This document shows, in pieces, positions 39,850 to 51,834 of a stretch of 64,000 nucleotides of DNA; position 1 is the first letter of the stretch, and every line of letters starts with the position of its first letter. Made by a program: the position numbers and the translations under genes. The notes below the pieces were generated by a model. The model was not told the DNA's origin and ran no database searches. It was given only the letters and a program-made list of their open reading frames with translations. The stretch spans positions 2,607,001 through 2,671,000 of the forward strand of contig CM043963.1 of assembly GCA_014529385.2 (NCBI GenBank). The letters run 5' to 3'. The DNA comes from Adiantum capillus-veneris (lineage: Eukaryota; Streptophyta; Polypodiopsida; Polypodiales; Pteridaceae).

Positions 39850-42110
39850 AAGATTAGCACCTCAATTTTTGGAGCATCCAAAACATGTGGTTCCTCCATC
39901 AGAGCTTGAGCTGCCTGGATGAGCTTTGCACATCTACAACCTCTCTTTTTCATATCCTAGAAGAGGATACATCAACCATCTATGCTCTTGGGCTTGATTG
40001 GGGTTTAGCCTAGCTTCATAAGCCTTCAAAATTGCATCTAAAGGCTCAAAGACTTTGTACACCAAGGCCGAACCTCCCGATGGTAATTTTTATGGTTTTG
40101 CTACAATAGTTTTTTCCTTATGGTTCCAATTCAATCTTAATTGCTCTTTGGTTTGTTGCAATTTGGTTTCTAAGCATGATTTTTTGTTTATCCTTTTGTC
40201 TTTTATATTGTCCCTTTTTGCTTTCCAAGATTTTTTAGGGGTCCTAACCGACAAACTCTCTATTTCAGTTTGATTGGATGGGGTGATTTTGTCTCCCGTA
40301 GGCATATTTCTTGCGGCTTCTTGGTCTTGTGCTCTCATTATAGCATTCATTGACATTGTTTGTTCTGTTTCTGATCCACTTGAGCTACAACTCGGATTTT
40401 GTTTATGGGAGCTTTCCCCTTGTTATTAAGATTTTTTGGATTTCATGGAATTAGATGGCTATTTGTACATCCCTCACAATATCCAAAGATTTTGATGCAC
40501 TCTCCTTTGTGTAGAAAACTTCTTGCCCAATGATCACCTCTAAATTCATAGCATGGCCATACTAGTGGTGGGGAAGCTTGTGGAGCACCCATAGGTTGGC
40601 ATGCTCTAGGAGGGTATCCTGTAGGTTTGTAGTTCTAATTTGCCATGAACATGAGCGTATTTTCATTGATCAGGTAATGGTTTTTTGCTAGTTGTGTTAT
40701 GCATGATGGTTCTATCATCCCCTCAAGACCTATCCATGGGATTTTTCCTTCAAGAGCATAAGCACAACTATCTTACCCTCTCTCATAAGTGTTGTATGAA
40801 TCTTCAAAATATGAAACTATCGGCATCATTATTTGATCAGTAGGTGCCTCTCCGGGTTGTGAAATTCTCACCATGGCTCTGTTTTCCTCGGGTAGAGTAC
40901 AGTGTTGTCCCAACATAGGTTGAGGGTTTTCCCCCCCTTGGAATGTGTTGTTTTGTCCTATTTGGTATCTTGGAGGTGGTGGAAAATGTTGTGCTCTAGG
41001 AGGCCCATATGGTAATTTCCCTAAGATAGTTTTTGTTGTAGAAACATTCGTGGGTCTCATGGTTTGTCCATTTTTGCTTGATAGCACACCACTGCAATAC
41101 ATACTATACGTTTGCTCACGGCCTTGGCTATATGTTGCACCACTAAGTTGGATGGTATCCTCCACAAGTGTCACATTTCTGTGTGGCTATTGTCATGTGT
41201 TTGGGTTCGGCCTGCTACCTTGGTTCATCCTTCTAATCTCTTCCTCAATCATTTGATCAACGTCTCGCATAGTTGGGTTTTGTCCACCCAGTTTCAATGT
41301 GGATTCACTAGTGGTCAAAGAGGCGCTACTTGTCCCTTGGTCAGTATCCTCAATCACCTCCCCATACGCTTTATAGTTGTCTACTAGATACAATGCCTCT
41401 CTAGTGACTTGCTCAAAGGTACCACACTCTTTCAAGTCAGATCCTTTTTTAGAGTCTCATTTTGCAATCCCTCTATGAAAAGAACTGATAGTCTCTTGTC
41501 CTGAGGTATCTCTCTGGCAGGACGTCTTTAAGTGTACTGTTTGAATCAAAGCGAGGCCTCCTTCACATTTTCTTTCTCCTATTGTCAAAAGGCATAGATT
41601 TAGGAGATTGTATTATGCTTGATCCCTCTCTTTGAGAATTCCTCTGCAAATTCTCATAGAAGTTGCTCTATGTTGGGAAAATCCCGGCTATTTAATGGTT
41701 GGAACCAGGTCAAGGCTATTTCTTCTAGGATCAATCCAAATCTTTTGTATTGAGTACGAAATCCATTAACTGCTTCGCCCTCAACACTTGTTTGAATTTT
41801 GAGACATGTGCATACAAATTCCCTGACCCACTATACTTTTTGGGTACACACTTGGCCACTTGAGATAGTCGCATGCGTCTAGTTTCAACAACCATTCTAA
41901 CCACTCTCGGTCCTCTTGATAGGGTCTCTCTAGCTTTGTATTCTCCCCTTGGCACTAAAATTGGTGTCCTCTTTGCTACTCTTTCATTCGGTCGTTTTGT
42001 TTGATCTTGTGTAAAAATTGGATAGGTTCTAGTTGCGTAAGTCAAATCAGGTGCTTCACTGCCCCTGTGTGTGTTCAAAGAAACTCTAAAGCCCAATGAT
42101 CCTGTGGGTC
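39850..42110 (-). pseudogene. gag: Gypsy G Gag core and C-terminal region
   Basis: The core lies at about 42,096-41,200: RLSQVAKCVPKKYSGSGNLY, HVSKFKQVLRAKQLMDF, then, after stops and frame changes, CGTFEQVTREALYLVDNYKA. A proline/glutamine-rich stretch (40,773-41,174) follows. Near 40,480-40,560 a degenerate knuckle-like patch, WPCYEFRGDHWARSF, lacks most zinc ligands. A lysine-rich linker (40,090-40,356) leads toward the protease. At least five disruptions make it inactive. Confidence 0.7.
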
Positions 42111-42239
42111 CTACATTTGAGAATCATTGGTGACCAAATGAATATTTCACTCTCGTTCTTACTGGACTTACATATCGAGTTTATGGTCTCGTTTGGGTCA
42201 TCGTGGGTCTAAATTGCTTGGGGGTAACATATTATTGAT

Positions 42240-43019
42240 GGAGCGGTCCACCAAAGTACGTATATTGTTATAACTCCTTACCGTCTATAGGAGAGTATTT
42301 ATGGCCATGTTTATCCATCATGACCACTTAGATTTTTCTCCCCTCTATGTATGTAAAAAAATATAGTCTCTTGTGGTCAGTCAGTTCCTCAATACGGGAT
42401 TCATCACATCTATAATAGAGTGTTTGTTCTCCATTATTGAATATATACAGCCCCACATAAGTGTTGTTTGTATTTATCCCTTTCATCTTGTTAACATTCC
42501 TAAGTAGAGTGTTTTGCTTGTCCAACTCAGGTGGTTTATCCATTAATTCCTTATCTACTTTGTCCTTGGTGCCAATCAACCCCCATTTGTCCACAATGAG
42601 GGAATTATGCATAATGACTAGATACATCATTCCTTTTCGGTCAAAGTATTTATCTCCGTTATAGTTCACATCTACAAGGTCCTTGAACTCGCTTGGTTTT
42701 TTCTCCAATTTAACACAAGAGCAATCCATACCATCCTTATGGATTTTAGCTTTCAGCTTGTTCTCAAATTGAAATTTTAGATACAATAGCTTGACATCCG
42801 ATGCGGGCCAAGAAGGACGTTCCCCATGAAAGTTCCTTCCTTAAAGCTCACCCCGTCGAATCCCTTGGCCATTATGGTGTATGATCTTTTCAATGACGTA
42901 TCAGACATACTTTCCTCTATAATGGTTTCTAGCGGATGCAACGATTTTTGATTCACACTCTCTTTAGTTGAAATGTTGCTCACTTGGTCTCTTAGGTTAA
43001 GGTTTCTATCCTGACACAA
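42240..43019 (-). pseudogene. gag: Gypsy G Gag N-terminal module with D-x-x-G-x-x-Y
   Basis: Two open stretches (42,777-43,019 and 42,328-42,786) form the N-terminus of this Gag. The second contains NYNGDKYFDRKGMMYLV (residues 41-57). Past its stop codon lies MMDKHGHKYSPID (about 42,300-42,340). Both carry D-x-x-G-x-x-Y, the motif that is repeated many times in the element at 46-58 kb. A homologue of the first stretch lies at 23,007-23,252. I know no named domain for it. Confidence 0.6.
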
Positions 43020-43349
43020 CCTTCTTGATCACAAATACATGAAGAAATGATTTTACAAAATTCAACCTTGTTACTTCATTGGCTACCTTGTGTTCTCTCT
43101 GGTTTGACTTACTTGTTGAGCCGCACCCTTTAGCTTCTACACCCTGTAAAGCTTGATGGCTATGAGTTTACAACCGCTCTATTAGTCCAAGCTTATAGTT
43201 GAAAATATTTTATTCCTCACTTTTACCAAATTCAAACATTACTTGGAACACCCACAACTAAGTCCAATTTCAATATTGAAAAGACCACCAGGGTCCTGGA
43301 GACTATCTTAAGTTGTGGTGCAATTCTGGTTTCAGTATGTCTCAGAGGA

Positions 43350-44520
43350 ACATGGATCGATCCATATACCTCAGTGGAAAAATGGGATGGTTTTGATCCC
43401 ACACCTAGCCCTTGGTCTAAAGATCTCAATTCTATGTTTTTTGTAAAATTTGGTTCTGTTTAGGGTGGTCAAAAGTCAAACCCTAGCCCTGTGTTGACCC
43501 TTTTTTTATATGAACTGATTTTGCCCCCTTTTGATCCCTTTCTAAATTGCTTTTCTTTGCTTTGGAAACTTTTTGTTCCAATGGTTTAAGCTCCTCACTG
43601 GTCCAATTCTTGTTCAAGATTTCAAGAAAGGTACATGGATCACGATCCATGTTGGGAAGCCAAATTTCCTTTTCTTGGTATCATTAGGATTAACATGTTT
43701 ACTGGATGCTAGGGTATCAAAGGTTTTGGATTTGAACTAGTTTTTGTCAACCAAAAGTGAATTTTCAAGTGTGTTCTGGCGGTTTTTGACTATCTTATGT
43801 TTTTGGGCCTTTTCACCACTTTTGTAAACGTTTTTGCCAATAGTTCTTTTGGGAAATGTGTTTCAAATTGGATCAGTTATACCCACTTCTCATGGTGAGG
43901 GACATGGATCACAATCCATGTTTGATCTCATTTTGATATGAAACTTGGTCAACTTATAGTCCTTGTTATGGTGATACTCTTCCCCAAGTATTTTTGAATT
44001 GGAATCATTTTTTGCCCAATCAAAAGAAAAAAATTGTGTCTACTTTGCGGTTTTTGGCTATCTAGAAAAATTTTGGTGTGTTGATCAACTTTTTGCACCT
44101 TTTGTTGTGGTCTCTTTTGACAAAGTTGTTCCACTAGTTATTAGGGATGTACTAGTCAATTAACAATCTCAAATGTCAACTAGGTACATGGATTTCAATC
44201 CATGTTTGGAATGAAATCCATGTTTGGAATGAAATCCATGTTTGGAAGCACTTTGTTATGAAATTTTGTCCTGTTGGTTCCCTATTCCTTGTAGAAGCCA
44301 AATCTCACCTCTTTTTGAATTTTGGAACACAAAGTTCAATTCCCCCAAATTTTACTAGATTTCCAAGGTTTCTTGCAGATTTGTCCAATTTCCTGATTTT
44401 GGATGTATTTTAGGAGTCTATTTATGACCACACTCAGGATTCTGGTATCTAAGAGCAAGCTTATACAATGGGGGACAATTTATAGTCAATTGGTAGGGTT
44501 ATATGGATCACAATCCATGT
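43350..44520. repeat. Diverged about 280-bp tandem units, each with a palindrome
   Basis: CATGGAT-N4-ATCCATG-type palindromes occur at 43350 (shorter spacer, imperfect), 43633, 43902, 44186 and 44501 (one arm off by one base), 269-315 bases apart. Flanking text is weakly similar from unit to unit (for example ATGAAACTTGGTCA against ATGAAATTTTGTCC). A TTTGGAATGAAATCCATG unit repeats at 44,204-44,245. The array lies upstream of Gag on the minus strand, in the leader of gypsy element G. Confidence 0.7.
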
Positions 44521-45627
44521 TCCTAAAAAAAACTGGAAAGAAATTGTTCAGATTGTTTCTTGGAAGCTTGTTTATCCCTTTTTGCAAGGTATTTTTGGGT
44601 TTAAATCAGGTTTGATTAACCATCAAATTTTTAATTTTTTAGAGTTATGGTCTTTTGTTCCAAAATATGGTTTCGGAAAGATTTTACCCTGATTCCTTTA
44701 GCCCCATTTGATGGTTGAAGTTGCTATTTAACTCCTATGAACTTAAATGAATCTATGAACAAAAATAAATAAAATAGTGTAAAAATAACAATGTAATGAA
44801 TGGAGAAGCAGTCCTTTCCAAGCACAGAGAAAACCAAAGAATGAAATGCTCACTCACAGCTATCCTTGCTGGACTAAAGAGTAGAAGGACATAATTTTTT
44901 GGCGAGCATTTTCCAACGAGTGCTTTTTTAGAATTCGACGAGCAGATACCAAGAAGATTCTTTCTCCCTTCTTAACTTTATTCTCTTTCTTGATCCTCTG
45001 TCGGTCTCTCTCTCTCTCTCTCACACACAGAGGTGTGTGTGTGCTTTGCCGATGGCTGTATGCGTGTTTAAAAAAGTGGTAGATGGTTCTATCACTATAC
45101 CACCCAAGTTTCTTCTTCTCTGTCATCATCTGCTTCTCTCTCTCTCTCTCTCTCAAACATTCATAATTTATAAATCTGTCTCTCTCACTATCATCTCGCC
45201 CATAGATGCGACTTGTCATCTCAAATGTTGTGATATATGTTGGGAAACAAGATTAACCACCAACATGATAAGTGTCCTTCTATTTTGTCACACTTGTGAG
45301 CACTCGTCACATGCACATTTTGTATACAAACTTGGAAAATATACCCATAGTAGTGAATAGACACTCTTTTCAACATCATGCCATCAATCGGACAAGGATA
45401 CATGCACAAAAAGTCTTCGCAAACAACAAATCAATTTCAACGGTTCACACTCCATAATAATGAAATTCAATTTTGAACAACATTTAAAGACTACAATAAA
45501 AAAACCACAGACTGATATTAAAGGGTTTAAAGTACACAAATTAAAACAAAAACTATAATAAGATAGATATGGAGAAAAAAATAGTACAATATGTTAGTAT
45601 GGTGTCAAGGCCTTATATCTCCAACAT

Positions 45628-46060
45628 TAGCGAGGAAAGGTGAGATCTAGTTGTTGTTGTTGGATCCATTGGCTATTCCTTGCACAACAATGTATGCCAT
45701 CCACACTTCTACCCAAGACTCCACCATGTCGTTCAAAAGATGCACACTCCTGTGGGATGCAAAAACCATATTCGCCCCAAATCATAGTTGCATTGTTGGC
45801 TAGTGCGGCAACTTGATCGATATCCCCTTTGGTTGGATGTGCATTGAAATCAAGGTTTTGCATGGTGTTGAATATTGAGCTTGTGGCCTTGCCGACTGCA
45901 CTGAGAGCGTCCTTGTAGTTGTGTGCACTCTGTGTTGTGCATACAACATTCATAGTATATACAATGTTGAGAATGTAATTGGCATGCACATTGTTGATGG
46001 GGTCAATACGGGGAGGGGCTTGAACACGCTGGTCGCATTGTCTATGATTTCCCCTAGGTA
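45628..46060 (-). CDS. Unrecognised open reading frame
   Basis: An open frame on the minus strand gives about 140 residues, including NYKDALSAVGKATSSIFNTM and DIDQVAALANNATMIWGEYG, ending in a stop at 45,627. The codon at 45,989 is GTG, and the frame stays open to about 46,055, where CATACCTAG could be a splice acceptor. No domain is recognised. It sits just outside the left LTR of the 46-58 kb element. It could be an exon of a host gene or debris of another element. Confidence 0.3.
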
Positions 46061-46255
46061 TGGTAAATATGTGAATGAGAGGAAACTAAAGGAATAACTT
46101 TAGAAAATAGATACTTAGCATGACTTGTGCATGAATGAATGAATGAAACTAGTGTTTTTCTAGCGATTTATAAAAAGCCCCAAGCATCTTTAATTCAAAG
46201 TTCATTTGCACCATGTTCTCCACAATATTTTCACTTAGAATATTATGAAGAAAAA

Positions 46256-47176
46256 TGTTGGGGGTCCCATCGTTGCAATAGCTCCAATGACCAACAAAAT
46301 TATCAATTCAAAGGGATGAGCTACCCGGCTAGGGCATGGAAACACTCACACGGTTAGTGAGATAATCATGGCAACACAAATGGTTAACTCTACGAGGTGA
46401 GCTTCTCGGCCTATGGAGGAGCTAAGCCACAATGAAGGGCAATCTCCATATCCACTTCTCTTCACCTCCAATCAACCCCATCACACACACTACGATTGCA
46501 AGACACACACAACACCAATCCTATAATGCAACACACTAACTGCAAGCACACACACATAGATCTATCGAGCACCACACTCCAATCAAACCTACATGCACAC
46601 ACAAGCAAAAGAGGGCAATCACACAAGATTAGAGAGGGATTAACCAGTAATTAGTTAAGATCTAGTTAATCTAAGCATCATAGGCAATCATAAGAGATAA
46701 GAGAGAGGCATAGAGAGAGAGAATGAATCATTGATTAGTGTTAATCAAGTCTCATGAGCAAGGAGAAGCTCAAGGACTCCATAGACACACACCTCAAGAG
46801 CTCTCACCAAAGACTGCTCTCAACAAATGACTTGAGAATCCTAATTTCTTTTACACACTACCTTATATACCTAGGTTAAAAATTTGCAATGTCCGGGCGT
46901 CCAAGGCCTTTAGGGCTCACTACTTATTGAATCTCCAACTTAAACACATTAAGTGACCTATTCTTTAGAACTTGGAACTCCCATTGAGTCCGTAACACAT
47001 TAAAATATTACAATGGCTTGAAATAAATCGAGAATTTACAATACGTGACCATTTTGGGAAAATGTGGAAAATGTGTAACTCCAATCTTTACTGCTTCTTT
47101 GCATTCATCCGCGATGTGCATTCGTACATATTTGCTCTTTAGCAACTTCTGTTAACTGACGTTGACTCAGTTAACA
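46256..47176 (-). repeat. 3' LTR of element E
   Basis: TGTTGGGGGTCCCATCG ... CAGTTAACA on the plus strand. On the minus strand TATATAAGG (about 46,860) is a good TATA box with several hundred bases of R/U5 after it. Confidence 0.85.
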
Positions 47177-47188
47177 TTCCCCCCTTCC
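47177..47188 (-). promoter_or_regulatory. Polypurine tract of element E
   Basis: TTCCCCCCTTCC on the plus strand reads GGAAGGGGGGAA on the minus strand and ends exactly at the LTR. From here to about 48,350 no coding motif was seen. Confidence 0.85.
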
Positions 47189-48544
47189 TATTTTAGTGCG
47201 CGTCCTCGGGCACTATTGAAAAATGTCTGTGGAGGTTGTGGAAGGTTTTTGATTGGTGGTTGATGGGCTGATTGTCTTCATTGGTCGTTGAATTTGTTGA
47301 TGAGGTTCACTTTGCTACAACATCTTCATTGGTCCGAATATGTCTGATGTGAGAGATGATGTTGAATATCTCCATTGTAATAGCATAATGATGAGGCTTC
47401 TGTTTATTTATGAAAAGTATGTACAAGAGAAGTAGAATGATGAGGTTCTAAATTAGGGTCTATAACCTAGATGACCAAAGGGAAAACCCCCAGCAGGAAA
47501 AAAGTGCCTTTGGGATACGCACATTATTGGAGGACTTATTAGCATGGGAAATATTAATAAAGTACTGAAGGGATTATTTACTGATAGATATGGAATTAAA
47601 AAGGCAGCAAATATGAGAGGGTAGCATGATGGAACATTGGTTTGCCTGTTGTAGTCCACTCAAGGTGCATAGGTGGAAGCAAAAAAAGAGTGTCTAATGC
47701 ATATGTCCAATGATGGGACATCCTATTTATGCATACACAAAAATGCATGGGAAACAATATGCTATGCAAGAATGATTTTGAGGGGTTATTCAAAAAGATG
47801 GTGTAGCTATAAAAGCATTTGTCATGGATTTGCAAGTTGGCACCCCTTTAAGAATGGTTTTCGTTGATGAGGATATGTGCTGATATGTGCTCTCATCTCA
47901 CTATGCAATGTGCGTGAGTGTTGGACTCTACTACACTCCACCAATTGTAAGTTAATAGACTTCGACTCTTATGCTCATCTCGTCCAGCATGAGGGACACA
48001 ACTTAGATATGCTCAACTCTTCCAGCTTGAGCATAAGCCTAATAATTATGACTCTTAGCACAAAGTTTAATATGACTTGAAGCTTTGGGACTAATGCTTT
48101 GCTCATTTTATGGCTCAGCAACCCGACTGCGACTATGCCAAAGACTGTTTTTTGCACCCTGGTGACTTGAATTTTTACATTCTTGAGCTTACTACAAACA
48201 TTTCTTCAAGTATAAGTAAGCTTGAATCCTCAAAAAGAGGATTAGTGAAGGACCAAGTTGGCATCAAAGGTTTCTTTTGCCATACCTGTTTTATCTTCTT
48301 TGAATCTGCATTCACGTTGGTTGGGTGGTCCTTCTTTGACTGTGAAGACTCCATTATCTATTTGATTCTCCAATTAGGTCTGTTGTAAGAAGTCTTTGAT
48401 GTTCTTGTAGCCTCTGTTGATTGTTGACGTTTGACTTTTGACTAGGAGCACTGGAAGACTTAGGAATCCAACTCTCTTGAGAACCTTTGTATCTCCATTG
48501 TTGACTTTGCTTTGCTCTAGGTCTTGTTGATTTCTTGAGATCTT

Positions 48545-49210
48545 CATGCAGGTTTGGTGTAGTTGTAGTTGGCTTGTGGTTGACTGGTAGCATCTGATGT
48601 AGAATCTTTTTCTGTATCCTCTTGAAACATGTGATTGACTTTATCATCTGATGTCATTCTATTGTAGATTTGCTTCTTAGGTACCTTGGAATATTGTCGA
48701 GGTTGATACCTTGTGGGCCTTCTTTCTTGGGAGGTTCTTGAGTTCACTTCATATGCTCTAACCTATGGTTTTGAAACCCATATATGTCTGTTACCTCCAT
48801 AGTAATCTTGTTCTTTTAAGCTCCATTGTGATGCTATCCATCCCATGTGTTTATCTTTCTATGTTGATTTCCTGTCTTTAATCCAAACCGGATCATTGAC
48901 TTTGACTAAACTGCTCGGAACAAACACTTGCTTGACTTTTGTTTGCTTTGTTGAGTACTTTGGCTAAAATATCTTTGCTTTTTTGGGTGTCTCCTTAGAG
49001 GTTTTAGTTGGGTCAGCAATTGACTTGAAGTTTTGAAATCCTGACCTGCTTGAAGAAGTTGATCCATGAGGGTTCTTTGATGTAGAGGCATATGCTGTGA
49101 CATTTTCTTTGCTAATCGGTGGAAGTTCCACTTTAGCTTTGCCTTTGTTTTCAAGATTTGTCTTTGATTCTTGTGACTTCTGCAACTTTGAATCTAGAAT
49201 TAATGGTACC
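48545..49210 (-). pseudogene. Element E 3' coding segment
   Basis: Lies downstream of the second protease-like block. One frame holds LENKGKAKVELPPISKENV and SRSGFQNFKSIADPTKTSK. After a stop at about 48,966 it continues with VNDPVWIKDRKS, MGWIASQWSLKEQDYYGGNR, and HIWVSKP, then SQERRPTRYQPRQYSKVPKK. The tail is basic and low in hydrophobic residues. The V-x-D-P-V-W-I-K-D-R piece loosely resembles the end of retroelement polyproteins, but no fold can be named. Confidence 0.45.
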
Positions 49211-49244
49211 TATAATTGTTGCTGGCTACCTCTTGGAAAAGAGA

Positions 49245-50030
49245 GTATAGCATTTTATCTTCTTTGTAGGCCTTGTGTTGATCTACCCACTAATGTCCAA
49301 GGATGACATCTGCATGCATGTCCTTTGAAGGCGTCACCTGAAACATTTCTTTCTCTTCATGATTTTGGATACTAAGGGTAGCAACCATTTCTTTTTGACC
49401 TATATGCATACCTAGCATTGTTTTGCTATCATGCTTGCATGGAATAATCTCTAGAATGCTCTGAATGTTGTCTGCAACCATATTGCAATTTGCTTCTTTA
49501 TCTAGTAGAGCATTGCATTTGACACTTTCTTTTTTTGTACTAATGAGGACTATAGCTATTCTCGTTGTTGGTTCTATTGAAGATTTATGTCCTGCTTTTT
49601 CCATGGTCTCATCTTGATCTAATTGTGTCTCTGTGGAGGGTAGCTTGAGACTTTTTGTTCCAATCTGACTTACAACAGTTGATTCTGTTGGCAATGAGTG
49701 ATTGAGCTTTGTACTTCCTGCTGCTTCCTGGTTGTCTACAACCTTGGTCTTCTTTACTTCTGGCTTTGGTGGAATTCTCTGCTCAGTAGCTTGCATCATT
49801 GCTCTTTGCTCTGTTTGATCTGCACTTGCTATTGCCTGATTTTCTTTAAGCTCTTCTGAAGTTCTATTCGATGGAGATGAATCATTTTCAATAAGATTTT
49901 CTTTGACATAAGTCTCCATTTTAAATGTGGTTGAGGACTTTGTGTTGTTGTCCCCGGGTGACCAGTCTTGGTCTTCATTCTTTGATGTCTGTGATGACTC
50001 CGTCATGTTTGAACTTTGTATCTCTAGCAT
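49245..50030 (-). pseudogene. Element E linker and second retropepsin-like segment
   Basis: A 246-codon open stretch begins with a low-complexity S/T/E-rich linker. It ends in a protease-like segment: VKCNALLDKEANCNMVADNI (about 49,480-49,535), with D-K-E where active retropepsins have D-T/S-G, then HADVILGH, an in-frame TAG and WVDQHKAYKEDKM (about 49,245-49,290). I-L-G-H-x-W is the usual C-terminal signature. Each altered active-site codon is one change from the canonical one, so decay is likely. Confidence 0.6.
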
Positions 50031-50049
50031 CTCCTAGGACATTGGCATT

Positions 50050-50358
50050 CCCATTGTGATGTCGTCTAGTATATCCTTTGTTGTGATCACATGGAATTGA
50101 GCTGTGATGATTTTGAAATTACTTCAATGGTGGTGGAGATGATTTCCAAGCATTTTGCCCGTGTGTTTCTTGATATGCTCACAAATTCAGGAGCATCTCC
50201 TAGCTGTGGTTGGCCACATCTTTTCCAAGTGCGAAAAGACATGAGGTTCTTGTCTAACAGAAAATCTAGATTTACTTCTCTTGACAACTTTTCTTCGTTT
50301 TCACCAACTATGTTGCACTTGATCTTCTTAGGATTTGTGTTTGAATTGATTGCTTTTG
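50050..50358 (-). pseudogene. Element E first retropepsin-like segment
   Basis: In a frame shifted from the Gag part, the sequence reads KKIKCNIVGENEEK, VNLDFLLDKNLMSFRTWKRC, and LGDAPEFVSISRNTRAKCLE. A final frame change gives QFHVITTKDILDDITMGMP. The overall order fits a retropepsin: strand, L-L-D loop, central region and (L/M)-G-M-P end. The T-G-A of the active site appears to be deleted after L-L-D. It precedes the second protease-like segment by about 550 bases. Confidence 0.55.
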
Positions 50359-51780
50359 CTATGAGATAGAGTCTTTATCTGCATTGGATTTGTCTTGATC
50401 ACTTGCTTCCATTGATGTTGACTCCATTGGCTGTAATATTGCACTTTTTTGCAATTGTTGAGCATTGTCTACCTGCATCTGAGTAACCTTTGACCTTAAA
50501 AGATCCACTGTACTTTTTGGTAGAATATGTCTCCTCAGAGGAGATTTTGGTGGTGACATTTGTGTAGTTTTTTGAACTTTAGCTCCCATTGACTTTGACT
50601 TTTCTATCACCTGTTGTGGCAGCTTGAGGCTTTGTATCATCTTCAAATAGTCTTTGATTTCAGGCGGGCCATCCATAAGGGTTTGTACAAGGTCATGATC
50701 TTGCTGATACCCGTTACCATGTGCATCTTGATATGCATATGTGAGCTTGATCACATGTAACTGTTTGAACACTATTGGATTTGTCGGCTTTTGACTCTGA
50801 CTTGTGGAGATCAGCTGAAACTTTTGTCCTTGATGATCTTCATAGAAGCATTTGTCTACAGATTCTGAGGGAACCATGGTCAATTGGAAACTTCCAACAA
50901 CCATATGATCTTTCAATGGTTTTTGCTTTGAAAAGGTTAGTTGGCTAGAAGCTCTAGGGCTTCTAATTGGTGTAGCATTTTCTGATACTAGAGCTGATTT
51001 TGATGAATTTGCAGCTCCCCCCTTCCTAGGGTGATCACTATAGCCTACTTCATTATAAGAGTTCAAAATTGTTTGGCTCTGTTTTAGTCTCACCTTTTGG
51101 GACTGTGAAGGTACACTTCGAGTAGCATTATTGACATTTGGCATCTGTAAACCTTCTGCATAGTTTCCTATGTATATCCTTGAAATATAACAAATTATTC
51201 CCCAAGTCAAGCTGTAAATAGCATTATCTTTGCCCTGATATTGTCTATCCCATGGGTCTCCTATGATATGAGCTTCTATGGTTTTAGGACCCAATACATC
51301 ATAGATGCTAGACTCCTGTCTATATCTAAGACTATTTTGGTTAAAGTATATGCTCGTTTGGTCACAACATCGAAGCTTGATTTTCGATGGAGGAGAGTTT
51401 GGCTCTGAATAGATTTCTAGGTTCACTCGAGTAATATACTTGAGCTCTAGAGAGGATGGGTTATAATAAATTCTTTCCTTTGAAATGAACCATCCTTTCT
51501 GATCTATCATTGGACGTACTTCTATGAGCTGGTATGTGGACCGTTCAAACACTAGTTGATCCTTTTTGTATAGTTTTCCTTTTTGGTCTACATAGTGTGC
51601 ATATGAATGATGTGTACCATACAAAGCTAACATCATTCTGTTTGATGTGTCCCTTAGACTCGTGAACGATTGCACACTTGTGGTAGTGGATGCAAAATCA
51701 TTTGCAAACCTTACATTCTTTTCAACCTTCGGTGATATCTCGACACCTTGACTAAATTCATGCAAGAATTTGTTGTTCAA
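50359..51780 (-). CDS. gag: Element E Gag-like protein, second half
   Basis: 473 codons, in the same frame as 51,835-52,662 and separated from it only by a TAA and 18 codons. It contains a second copy of the domain in the first half: ALYG (residues 52-55), DQKGKLY (65-71), DQKGWFI (93-99), SIYFNQNSLRY (143-153), GKDNAIYSL (183-191). The distance from LYG to the first aspartate is the same in both halves. A third, weaker set follows (DHQGQKF 315-321, DAHGNGY 352-358). The C-terminus is polar and low in complexity. No zinc knuckle is seen in this half. Confidence 0.7.
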   Translation of the reverse strand: MNNKFLHEFSQGVEISPKVEKNVRFANDFASTTTSVQSFTSLRDTSNRMMLALYGTHHSYAHYVDQKGKLYKKDQLVFERSTYQLIEVRPMIDQKGWFISKERIYYNPSSLELKYITRVNLEIYSEPNSPPSKIKLRCCDQTSIYFNQNSLRYRQESSIYDVLGPKTIEAHIIGDPWDRQYQGKDNAIYSLTWGIICYISRIYIGNYAEGLQMPNVNNATRSVPSQSQKVRLKQSQTILNSYNEVGYSDHPRKGGAANSSKSALVSENATPIRSPRASSQLTFSKQKPLKDHMVVGSFQLTMVPSESVDKCFYEDHQGQKFQLISTSQSQKPTNPIVFKQLHVIKLTYAYQDAHGNGYQQDHDLVQTLMDGPPEIKDYLKMIQSLKLPQQVIEKSKSMGAKVQKTTQMSPPKSPLRRHILPKSTVDLLRSKVTQMQVDNAQQLQKSAILQPMESTSMEASDQDKSNADKDSIS

Positions 51781-51834
51781 AGAATCAAATTTAAGCTTTT
51801 CAGGTGTCGGTGCATCTTTATGCTGATTTTGAAC

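Noticed and set aside
40945-41387. Plus-strand hydrophobic open frames
   Set aside because: They are antisense shadows of the proline/glutamine-rich Gag region on the minus strand.
44860-45360. Open frames on both strands near a CT-rich stretch
   Set aside because: Low-complexity Leu-Ser and Arg-Glu composition; no domain, start context or splice support.
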